From NCBI GenBank assembly GCA_023429275.1, contig JAEYWB010000314.1, forward strand, positions 1 to 7,809: a stretch of DNA of 7,809 nucleotides, written 5' to 3'. The number at the start of each line of letters is the position of its first letter. The first letter of the stretch is position 1. The stretch is from Planctomycetota bacterium. Lineage in GTDB: Bacteria > Planctomycetota > Planctomycetia > Planctomycetales > Planctomycetaceae. This document shows positions 1 to 6,260 of the stretch, piece by piece. The notes beneath the pieces are model-generated. The model did no database searches, had not been told where the DNA came from, and saw only the letters and a program-made list of their open reading frames with translations. Both the position numbers and the translations under genes were made by a program.

Positions 1-1137
1 TTCCGGAACAATTCTGTCATCTCGGCGATGGGGATCCCGCAATACGCCGCCGTCATGGGGAACTGCGTCGCCGGGGGAGCCTACCTGCCGGTCCTGTGCG
101 ACACCGTTCTCATGACCGAGGGAAGCCAGATGTGCCTGGCGGGGCCAGCCCTCGTGAAGGCGGCCATCGGACAGGTGGTTGACCCGGAGGAGCTCGGCGG
201 GGCCCGGATGCATGCCGAGGTGAGCGGCACCGTCGATTACCGTGAGCCGGACGATGCGTCGGCCCTTCGCAGACTGCGGTCGCTCATCGATCTCCTTCCC
301 GCGCCCCGCCCCGCTTCGGAGAGAGCGGCCCCTGCTCGCGCGGTCGATGAGGTCTACGACGTCGTCGCCGGCACGATGCAGGGGGAGTACGACGCCCGTG
401 ACCTCCTCACCTGCATCGTCGACCGCCAGACCCTCGAGGAGTTCCGGCCGGACTACGGCAAGTCGGTCGTGTGCGCCTTCGCCCGGATCGGCGGCCGGCC
501 CGTCGGCATCGTGGCAAACCAGAAGATGCGTGTGCAGACGGCGGCCCATCGGCTTCAGCTCGGAGGGGTGATCTACGAAGACAGTGCCGAGAAGGCGGCC
601 CGGTTCGTCATGGACTGCAACCAGCAGGGCGTTCCCATCGTCTTCTTCCAGGACGTCCAGGGCTTCATGGTCGGCCGCGAGTCGGAGCAGGCGGGGATCA
701 TCCGCTCGGGGGCCAAGCTCGTGAGCGCGGTCAGCAACTCGGTCGTTCCGAAGCTGACGGTCATCGTGGGGGGCTCGTTCGGCGCGGGCAACTACGCCCT
801 GTGCGGCAAGGCGTACGACCCCTGGCTGATCCTCGCCTGGCCCAACGCCCGCTACGCCGTCATGGGGGGCGATCAGGCGGCCGATACGCTTCTCTCGCTA
901 CGGATCCGCGAGGCGGAGCGTTCGGGAACGACGCTCTCGGATGTCGAGAAGCAGGAGCTCCGCGAAGAGATCCGCCGGCGGTACATCGAGCAGACCGACA
1001 TCCGCTACGGCGCGGCCCGCGGCTGGGTCGACGCGATCATCCCGCCACACGAGACGCGCCGGTGGCTCCTGAACGCCCTGGGCATGATCCCCGACCGGCC
1101 CCGGGGCGACTTTCGATTGGGAGTGTTCCAGGTATGA
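1..1137 (+). CDS. Acyl-CoA carboxylase carboxyltransferase (beta) subunit, methylcrotonyl-/geranyl-CoA type, 5'-truncated by window edge
   Basis: This subunit transfers CO2 from carboxybiotin on the partner alpha subunit to a branched enoyl-CoA such as 3-methylcrotonyl-CoA or geranyl-CoA, in the cytoplasm. The frame is open from base 1, so the gene begins outside the window. The 378 visible residues compare with about 530 for the family, so roughly 150 N-terminal residues are missing. Both carboxyltransferase halves are recognisable. The N-half has MGNCVAGGAYLPVLCD and LGGARMHAEVSG. The C-half has QGFMVGRESEQAGI, GGSFGAGNYALCGKAYDP and WPNARYAVMGGDQAAD. These are the oxyanion-hole and acyl-CoA-binding regions of methylcrotonyl-CoA carboxylase beta. 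The AtuA and hydratase genes that follow support a branched-chain or terpenoid pathway. A propionyl-CoA carboxylase is less likely, because the GFMVGRE and GAGNYxxCG forms are typical of the MCC/GCC branch. The true substrate cannot be read from the sequence. The biotinylated alpha subunit is not in view and probably lies upstream. Confidence 0.93.
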   Translation, partial: FRNNSVISAMGIPQYAAVMGNCVAGGAYLPVLCDTVLMTEGSQMCLAGPALVKAAIGQVVDPEELGGARMHAEVSGTVDYREPDDASALRRLRSLIDLLPAPRPASERAAPARAVDEVYDVVAGTMQGEYDARDLLTCIVDRQTLEEFRPDYGKSVVCAFARIGGRPVGIVANQKMRVQTAAHRLQLGGVIYEDSAEKAARFVMDCNQQGVPIVFFQDVQGFMVGRESEQAGIIRSGAKLVSAVSNSVVPKLTVIVGGSFGAGNYALCGKAYDPWLILAWPNARYAVMGGDQAADTLLSLRIREAERSGTTLSDVEKQELREEIRRRYIEQTDIRYGAARGWVDAIIPPHETRRWLLNALGMIPDRPRGDFRLGVFQV

Positions 1138-1139
1138 CA

Positions 1140-1167
1140 GAACCGTTTAACCGCGGTTAAACGGTTC
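1140..1167. repeat. Perfect 28-bp palindrome in the carboxylase-atuA gap
   Basis: The arm GAACCGTTTAACCG is followed directly by its exact reverse complement. This gives 14-bp arms with no spacer, centred on CCGCGG. It starts two bases after the carboxylase stop codon and ends 27 bases before the atuA start. It is AT-richer than its surroundings. It could be a dimeric repressor operator, an mRNA hairpin that separates expression of the two genes, or a copy of a dispersed palindromic repeat. No T-run follows it, so it is not a classical intrinsic terminator. Confidence 0.9.
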
Positions 1168-1194
1168 AATGCTCAGTGACGTCTGGAGACGAAC

Positions 1195-3042
1195 ATGACC
1201 GCCCCGCGATCACCTGTCCGCATCGGCAACGCCCATGGGTTCTGGGGGGACCGGATCGAGGCGGCGTCGGAGATGCTCGCGCAGGAGCGCGACCTCGACT
1301 ACGTGACGCTCGATTTTCTCGCCGAAGTGTCGATGTCGATCCTCGCGGTCCAGCGCGAACGCGACCCCGGGGCGGGTTACGCCCGGGACTTCGTCGACGT
1401 CGTGGCCTCGCTCGCTCCCTACTGGAAAGCCGGAGGTCGCTGCCGCGTCGTCACCAACGCCGGTGGACTGAATCCCAAAGCCTGTGCGGCGGCTTGTCGA
1501 GATGTGCTCGCGAAGGCGGGTGTCTCGGACCGGACAATCGCCATCGTCTCCGGCGACGATGTCCTGCCACTGCTGCAGAGCGATCTCACGACCGGTCACT
1601 CGCCCGACTGGGCGGCAAATCTCGATACCGGCCAGCCGATCTCCGACGTGGCGGACCGGCTGATCACGGCGAGCGCCTATGTCGGAGCGGATCCGATCGT
1701 GGAAGCCCTTGACCGAGGGGCGGACATCGTCATCACCGGCCGGGTGGCCGATCCGAGCCTGACCGTCGGCCCGTGCCGGCATCACTTCGGCTGGCGTGCC
1801 GACGACTGGGACCGACTCGCCGGAGCGACGGTGGCGGGGCACCTCATTGAATGTGGCGCCCAGGTGACCGGGGGGATCTCGACCGACTGGCTCGAGATTC
1901 CGGACGTGGCGTCGATCGGCTTCCCGATCGTCGAGGTCGCCGGGGACGGAAGCTGCATCGTCACGAAGCCGCGGGGGAGCGGCGGCCGCGTTTCGGCTCG
2001 GACCGTCAAAGAGCAGCTTGTCTACGAGATCGGCGATCCGGGTCGGTACCTCTCTCCGGATGTCGCCGTCTCGTTCCTCGAATTCACGGTCCTCGACCAC
2101 GGCCACGACCGCGTGTTTGTCGGCGGCGCCCGCGGGAGCGAATCGCCTGGGACGCTCAAGGTGAGTGCCACCTACCGGGACGGTTTTCGGGCGGCGGGGA
2201 CGCTGACGATCGTCGGAGCCGATGCTCCCCTGAAGGCCCGGCGGGCGGGAGAGGCGGTGCTTGAGTCTCTCCGGCTCCGGGGCTTCACATTCGCCGAACA
2301 GGTCATCGAGACGCTGGGAACCGGGGCGTGCCGGCCACCGTGGAACACGGGAAGTCTCCCTGGCGACGGAGGGGCCGCGGCCTACACTGAAACTGTCCTG
2401 CGGCTCGCCGTTGCCGACCCCGACCGGCGAAAAGTCGAGGCGTTCACGCGCAGCCTGACGCCTCTCATTACCGCCGGCCCACCCGGAACAACGGGGTATG
2501 CCGAGGGCCGCCCCCGCGTTCATCCGGTCCTTCGCTACTGGCCTTGCCTCATCCCGCGGGAACGGGTCTCACCGGAGGTCGAGATCCTCGCGGCAGCGAT
2601 GCCCCCGGCCGGAGCGAGGCCGACGGAATCCCGGACAACGGCGTCGGCTCCGGTTTCGCCAGTGCTGGCACCGGCAGCTCCTGACTCCCCCGGGATGGCC
2701 GCGGGGGCCACTGATCGGGGGCCGAAACGACTCGGCGACATCGCCTCGGCTCGCAGCGGCGACAAGGGGACGAGTGCCAACATTGGCGTCATCGCCCGAT
2801 CGCCCGGCGACTATCCGCGGCTTCTTTCAGAGCTCACGACAGCTCGCGTCGCAGCCTATTTTGACGTCCCGGTCGAATGCGTGCGGCGATACGAGTTGCC
2901 GAACCTGACGGCTCTGAACTTCGTGGTCGCCGGGATTCTTTCGAGTTCCCTGCGAACCGATGCGCAGGGGAAATCACTTGGGCAGCAGCTCCTCCTGATG
3001 CCGCTCGAACAGCTGGCCCGCCCACAGGGAGAAGACCGATGA
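1195..3042 (+). CDS. atuA: AtuA-family protein (DUF1446), acyclic terpene utilisation type
   Basis: The 615-residue protein belongs to the family of Pseudomonas AtuA, which is linked to growth on acyclic terpenes such as citronellol and geraniol; its biochemical reaction is not established. The DUF1446 domain spans about residues 8-450, with VRIGNAHGFWGDR near the N-terminus, VVTNAGGLNP at 85-94, ADIVITGRVADPS at about 176-188 and ECGAQVTGG at 219-227. A Pro/Ala/Ser-rich linker at about 465-510 leads to a C-terminal AtuA-type domain from residue 512 (RLGDIASARSGDKGTSANIG), present in long AtuA proteins. The ATG is supported by GGAG at 1185-1188, six bases upstream. The gene is 57 bp after the carboxylase and overlaps the hydratase by ATGA. 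A planctomycete AtuA could serve leucine or terpenoid breakdown, so the symbol reflects family, not proven role. It looks intact. Confidence 0.9.
   Translation: MTAPRSPVRIGNAHGFWGDRIEAASEMLAQERDLDYVTLDFLAEVSMSILAVQRERDPGAGYARDFVDVVASLAPYWKAGGRCRVVTNAGGLNPKACAAACRDVLAKAGVSDRTIAIVSGDDVLPLLQSDLTTGHSPDWAANLDTGQPISDVADRLITASAYVGADPIVEALDRGADIVITGRVADPSLTVGPCRHHFGWRADDWDRLAGATVAGHLIECGAQVTGGISTDWLEIPDVASIGFPIVEVAGDGSCIVTKPRGSGGRVSARTVKEQLVYEIGDPGRYLSPDVAVSFLEFTVLDHGHDRVFVGGARGSESPGTLKVSATYRDGFRAAGTLTIVGADAPLKARRAGEAVLESLRLRGFTFAEQVIETLGTGACRPPWNTGSLPGDGGAAAYTETVLRLAVADPDRRKVEAFTRSLTPLITAGPPGTTGYAEGRPRVHPVLRYWPCLIPRERVSPEVEILAAAMPPAGARPTESRTTASAPVSPVLAPAAPDSPGMAAGATDRGPKRLGDIASARSGDKGTSANIGVIARSPGDYPRLLSELTTARVAAYFDVPVECVRRYELPNLTALNFVVAGILSSSLRTDAQGKSLGQQLLLMPLEQLARPQGEDR
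3026..3034 (+). promoter_or_regulatory. Ribosome binding site of the hydratase gene, inside the atuA 3' end
   Basis: The sequence AGGGAGAAG precedes the ATG at 3039 by a few bases and lies within the last codons of atuA. It fixes the hydratase start at the ATGA overlap rather than at any of the longer in-frame possibilities upstream, and suggests translational coupling of the two genes. Confidence 0.6.
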
Positions 3043-3824
3043 CCGAACCGGTTGTTCTTGTCGAACGCCATGGAGACGCGCTCGCGATCGTGACTCTGAA
3101 CCGTCCCGACCGGCGGAACGCTCTCTCGATCGAGCTTCTCGACTCGCTGCGGAAGGCTTTCGAGACACTCGCCGCTGAGCCCGGGCGCCGGGCGGTCATT
3201 CTCCGCGGCGCGGGACCGGTCTTCTGCGCGGGGCTCGATCTCGTTGAGGCGGCGGATGTGAGCGTGACCGAGCAGAGCGCCGGTCTGATTGCCGCCCTGC
3301 TCACGACGATCATGAGCTCGCCGCTCGCGACAGTCGCTGCCGTTCAGGGAGGTGCGTATGCGGGCGGTGGAGGACTGATGGCGGCGTGCGATTTCGCCCT
3401 CCTGGCCGATGACGCGAAGGTCGGATTCCCGGAGGTTCGCCGGGGGCTCACTCCCGCCCTGATCTCGGTCGTCCTGGAAGGCCGCCTGCGGAATGGGGAC
3501 CTCCGGGAACTCTTTCTGCTCGCGGAGCCGGTCGACGCCCGGCGGGCCCTCGAGATCGGGCTCGTGAACCGCGTCGTGCCGCGAGACCGCCTCGGCGAGG
3601 AGGCCCGCTCGCTGGCGGAAACCGTGATGCTCGGGGCTCCCGACGCCGTCCGCCGGACAAAGCAGCTTCTGCGATCGTCGCGGGAGTCGGATGTCGCGAG
3701 ACGGATGGCGGAGGCCCTCGCAGCCCATGAGGCCGTCCGGACCAGCGATGAAGCTCTCGAGGGGCTCGCGGCTTTTCGAGAGCGTCGGCATCCCGCATGG
3801 CAAAGCACGCCGCCTGACGGGTGA
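3039..3824 (+). CDS. Enoyl-CoA hydratase/isomerase (crotonase) family, 3-methylglutaconyl-/isohexenylglutaconyl-CoA hydratase-like
   Basis: The 261-residue cytoplasmic crotonase probably adds water to the glutaconyl-CoA product of the upstream carboxylase. This is the step done by LiuC in leucine degradation and AtuE in terpene degradation. The NRPDRRNALS motif is near residue 20, the first oxyanion-hole segment FCAGLDL is at 62-68 and the second, YAGGGGLMAACD, is at 107-118. FPEVRRGLTPALIS begins at residue 130. Glu132 aligns with catalytic Glu164 of rat enoyl-CoA hydratase, whereas the Glu144 position is Gly112. As I recall the family, the EVRxGLxPAxIS pattern with Gly at that position is seen in LiuC-like hydratases. 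Length is normal. The ATG overlaps the atuA stop and has a good ribosome binding site, so the two genes are probably coupled. A general enoyl-CoA hydratase or isomerase role is the main alternative. Confidence 0.9.
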   Translation: MTEPVVLVERHGDALAIVTLNRPDRRNALSIELLDSLRKAFETLAAEPGRRAVILRGAGPVFCAGLDLVEAADVSVTEQSAGLIAALLTTIMSSPLATVAAVQGGAYAGGGGLMAACDFALLADDAKVGFPEVRRGLTPALISVVLEGRLRNGDLRELFLLAEPVDARRALEIGLVNRVVPRDRLGEEARSLAETVMLGAPDAVRRTKQLLRSSRESDVARRMAEALAAHEAVRTSDEALEGLAAFRERRHPAWQSTPPDG

Positions 3825-3870
3825 AGCTCCCTCTCGAGCGTTCGGACCAGCGGAAACAGACTGATGGGCT

Positions 3871-3889
3871 TCCGGGCGATGCCCCGGGA
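3871..3889. terminator. Possible weak hairpin between convergent genes
   Basis: In the 85-bp gap between the hydratase stop and the acyltransferase stop, TCCGGG is followed by a short loop and CCCGGGA, forming a GC-rich stem with one bulged G. Its position suits a shared terminator for the two converging transcripts. No U-tract follows on either strand, so the call is weak. Confidence 0.25.
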
Positions 3890-3909
3890 CAATGGGGCCC
3901 GAGCGTCCG

Positions 3910-4803
3910 TCAGGCGGCTTCGATCAGCCGGGCCGCCCGCGCTGCCGCGCCGGAGACCATCGCCGCCGGGGCGTTGATCGGCGGAAGAAGCGTCTCGCAC
4001 GGCTGCACGAAGGTCTGTCCCTCGGCCGCCAGGTGCTCCATCAGGTAGCGGGTCACCTGCTGCAGAACTTCGGGCGTCGGCCGGAGTTTTCGGAAGCGGC
4101 TCAGATCGATCTCCTCGCCGTACGTCACGCGGACCTTCTGCCGCGTGTAAAACGGCTCGACCATGCCGTTCCCGGCGCGTGGAGCGTTGTGGATGAAGAC
4201 CGGATAAACCGGCACGCCTCCGCGAAGGGCAAGCCAGGCGATCCCGGGGTTCCCGGGAAGCAGCCCTTCTCCCTGGTTGAGCCGGCCCTCGGGGAAGACC
4301 CCCACGATCCGTCCCTGCTTCAGCCGGCGGAGGGCTTCCTTGGCCGCCTCCATGTCGGTCCCGGTCCGGTTGACGGGGATGACCCGCATGTTTTTGACGA
4401 TCCAGCCGAGCGGCCCCTTGAGTTCGCAATATTCCCGGGCGGTCATGAACTCGACGACGCGAATCTTGTAGCCGTCCCGCCGGAAGGCGTTCGTGGCGAA
4501 GATGAAGAGCGGGTCGACCGGACCGCGATGGTTCGCGAGGATCAGTGCCCCGCCGTGGGAAGGCTGCGGCACGCGCTGGTCGATCCGCACGCCGAACATC
4601 TGCGGCCCATAGAGCCTGGCAATGATGTGCAGCACCCAGACCCGCCATCCGTCGGGACCGTCGAACACCTGTCGCAGGATGAGGATGAGCGCACCCACTG
4701 CGTACCCCACGAGGGTTGCGAGGGCGAACGTGTCCGGATTGACGATGGAGCGCAAGGGAAACCGATTCAGACGGGTAGAGGACCGGAGTCTCGCGATGCG
4801 CAA
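3910..4803 (-). CDS. 1-acyl-sn-glycerol-3-phosphate acyltransferase-like protein (PlsC family)
   Basis: This is a membrane-associated lysophospholipid acyltransferase, which in this family moves an acyl chain onto lysophosphatidic acid or a related lysolipid. Numbering from the TTG at 4803 gives 297 residues. A hydrophobic segment (FALATLVGYAVGALILIL) covers about 26-43. Block I is NHRGPVD (91-97), with the catalytic His92 and Asp97. Block II includes VNRTG around Arg146. Block III is FPEGR (170-174) and block IV VPVYPVFI (about residue 198). The standard HX4D and EGR residues are all present. No ATG lies in the N-terminal region. The TTG at 4803 is preceded by GGGGA and by an AT-rich stretch that may hold the promoter. 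Alternative TTG starts at 4902 (longer, no visible ribosome binding site) and 4755 are possible. The exact lysolipid substrate is unknown. The gene is convergent with the hydratase and divergent from moxR. Confidence 0.88.
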   Translation of the reverse strand: MRIARLRSSTRLNRFPLRSIVNPDTFALATLVGYAVGALILILRQVFDGPDGWRVWVLHIIARLYGPQMFGVRIDQRVPQPSHGGALILANHRGPVDPLFIFATNAFRRDGYKIRVVEFMTAREYCELKGPLGWIVKNMRVIPVNRTGTDMEAAKEALRRLKQGRIVGVFPEGRLNQGEGLLPGNPGIAWLALRGGVPVYPVFIHNAPRAGNGMVEPFYTRQKVRVTYGEEIDLSRFRKLRPTPEVLQQVTRYLMEHLAAEGQTFVQPCETLLPPINAPAAMVSGAAARAARLIEAA

Positions 4804-4982
4804 CGAGTCCCCGATCGACGGGATTTTAATCTGATTGTCGAATTTCCGCGAAGGGCAGTCCTGCCCGCTTTTCTCCGAACTTCGGCCGCGGAAACGCCGC
4901 AAAGCGGGCGGTAGACGGTCGGATCGGCTCTGTTAGACTCCTGTTCCACGAGCCCGACGCCTCTGAGTCTCTCTTCGCACCG
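4804..4982. promoter_or_regulatory. Divergent intergenic region between the acyltransferase and moxR genes
   Basis: This 179-bp stretch separates two divergently read genes and must hold both promoters if the starts chosen here are right. On the minus strand, an AT-rich run at about 4815-4850 (including GATTAAAAT) lies just upstream of the TTG at 4803 and could supply a -10 region. On the plus strand, TAGACG (4912-4917) and TAGACT (4934-4939), 16 bases apart, make a poor sigma70-like pair 43 bases before the moxR start. None of this is strong, and no clear ribosome binding site precedes moxR. Confidence 0.35.
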
Positions 4983-5936
4983 ATGCTTGATGCTGCCGCC
5001 GTTGCCGATGGCCATGCCCGAATCGAGCTGCTGCGGCGAAACCTCGCCTCCGTGATCCAGGGGAAGGTCGATATCATCGACCTCCTGATCACGTCGCTGA
5101 TCGCGGGTGGCTCGGTCCTTCTCGAGGACGTCCCCGGGGTCGGGAAGACGACGCTCGCCAAGGCCCTGGCGAAATCGCTCGATACGCAGTTCCGCCGGGT
5201 GCAGTTTACCCCGGACCTTCTCCCGACCGACATCCTCGGGGCGTCGATCTACAACCCGCGGGACGGATCGTTCACGTTCCATCCCGGGCCGATCTTCAGC
5301 CACATCCTCCTCGCGGACGAGATCAACCGGGCCTCCCCCCGGACGCAGTCGGCCCTGCTCGAGGCGATGAGCGAAGGCCAGGCGACGATCGAAGGGCACC
5401 GGCATCCGCTCCCGCACCCGTTTCTCGTGCTGGCGACGCAGAACCCGGTCGACTTTCACGGGACGTACCCGCTCCCCGAGGCGCAGCTCGACCGGTTCCT
5501 GCTGCACCTCAACATGGGATATCCCGACCAGAAGACCGAAGTCGACATCCTCTTCGCGCAGGCCCTGGAGCCGCCGATCGACCATGTCCATCCGGTCCTG
5601 ACGATGGCGGATGTCAGCACGATGCAGGCGCAGGTCCGCGAGGTTCGCGTCGAGCGGACGGTGGCGGACTACATCGTCGAGATCGTCCGCCAGACCCGGC
5701 GGCACCCGATGCTCAAGCTCGGCGTCAGCCCCCGCGGCTCGCTGATGCTCTTCCGGGCGTCGCAGGCGGCAGCCTTTACGGCCGAGCGGACCTACGTGAT
5801 GCCCGACGATGTCCAGCGGGTCGCCGTCCAGGTCCTGGCGCACCGCACGATGCTCTCATCGAAGGCAAAGTATAGCGGGCTGACCGGCGACCAGGTGATC
5901 AAGGAGATCCTGACTCAGGTGAAGGTCCCCGTCTAA
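4983..5936 (+). CDS. MoxR-family AAA+ ATPase
   Basis: The 317-residue cytoplasmic AAA+ ATPase is of normal MoxR length. These proteins act as chaperones that help assemble or activate protein complexes, often with von Willebrand factor A (MIDAS) partners. The N-terminal part reads IELLRRNLASVIQGK, typical of MoxR. Walker A is PGVGKTT (51-57), Walker B is LLADE with Asp112 and Glu113 followed by INRASPRTQSALLEAM, sensor 1 is ATQNP (151-155), the arginine-finger region is LDRF (169-172) and sensor 2 is SPRGS (249-253). All catalytic residues are present. The ATG has no visible ribosome binding site, but it places the conserved N-terminus correctly. MoxR genes usually head an operon with DUF58, transglutaminase-like and vWA proteins. 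Here no such gene follows within the 300 bases before an opposed gene, so this copy works alone or with partners elsewhere. Confidence 0.95.
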   Translation: MLDAAAVADGHARIELLRRNLASVIQGKVDIIDLLITSLIAGGSVLLEDVPGVGKTTLAKALAKSLDTQFRRVQFTPDLLPTDILGASIYNPRDGSFTFHPGPIFSHILLADEINRASPRTQSALLEAMSEGQATIEGHRHPLPHPFLVLATQNPVDFHGTYPLPEAQLDRFLLHLNMGYPDQKTEVDILFAQALEPPIDHVHPVLTMADVSTMQAQVREVRVERTVADYIVEIVRQTRRHPMLKLGVSPRGSLMLFRASQAAAFTAERTYVMPDDVQRVAVQVLAHRTMLSSKAKYSGLTGDQVIKEILTQVKVPV

Positions 5937-6260
5937 GTGAGTTAATGCGGTTCCCGGCGCCGGAGCATTCACCTCCTCGCATTTCTCGCCAGGTGAGATT
6001 GACACGAAGGCCCGTCGGCTCCCCCGTGACCTTGGCCCTCAAGAGCAGGACAGCCTCGACCATCCCGCTATCGAGGACGAGATCGACTCTCTTGCGGCCG
6101 ACGGCCGATCCCTCGATCAGCCGTCCGCCCCCGAGAACAACAACCGGACCGGCGGCGGCGAGGGCCGCTGGCCGGTGACCAGCGTCGCCAGAGCCGGCAG
6201 CAGAGCCCGCCGCTTCGAACAGATCCGGAGCAAGCCAGGGTTCTCGCAGATTTCCCCGTA
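5937..6260. other. Gene-poor stretch between moxR and the DUF1080 gene, with an unresolved minus-strand open frame
   Basis: No gene is recognisable in these 324 bases. On the minus strand a frame is open from a GTG at 6264 to a stop at 5899 (121 residues). The GTG overlaps the DUF1080 stop as GTGA, as in coupled genes, and the far end overlaps the moxR 3' end by about 38 bases. Its middle reads plausibly like protein (GPVVVLGGGRLIEGS, then KRVDLVLDSGMVEAV), but the ends do not, and no family is identified. On the plus strand, frames are also open but of low-complexity, Arg/Pro-rich or Asp/Glu/Asn-rich character. It may be a decayed gene, a small lineage-specific gene, or chance openness in GC-rich DNA. 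Confidence 0.4.
5944..5969 (+). terminator. Possible hairpin just after moxR
   Basis: AATGC at 5944-5948 pairs with GCATT at 5965-5969. Between them sits the self-complementary CCGGCGCCGG. It begins eight bases after the moxR stop, which suits transcript end or RNA stabilisation. An unpaired stretch breaks the stem and no U-tract follows, so it is at best a weak terminator. Confidence 0.25.

Noticed and set aside
1140..1167. Reading the palindrome as an intrinsic terminator
   Set aside because: No run of T follows on either strand, and the genes on both sides belong to one pathway in the same direction.
1210..2523. Long minus-strand open frame (437 codons) opposite atuA
   Set aside because: It is Arg/Pro/Gly-rich with no recognisable domain and lies wholly opposite a well-conserved gene; typical antisense openness in GC-rich coding DNA.
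2856..3803. Long minus-strand open frame opposite the hydratase
   Set aside because: Low-complexity, Arg-rich composition and no family features, while the plus-strand crotonase is clear.
3344..4648. 434-codon minus-strand frame spanning the hydratase and the acyltransferase
   Set aside because: It runs across two unrelated, convincingly coded genes in another frame and has shadow composition.
3892..4914. 340-codon plus-strand frame opposite the acyltransferase
   Set aside because: The minus strand carries all PlsC motifs; the plus-strand product has no recognisable domain.
4767..5843. 358-codon minus-strand frame opposite moxR
   Set aside because: Asp/Arg/Val-rich complement of a clear AAA+ gene, with no independent motifs.
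6060..6170. Resemblance of VVVLGGGRLIEGS to the N-terminus of amidohydrolases
   Set aside because: The match is a short, common pattern and the metal-binding HxH and downstream amidohydrolase motifs are absent, so it is not called as a fragment of that family.
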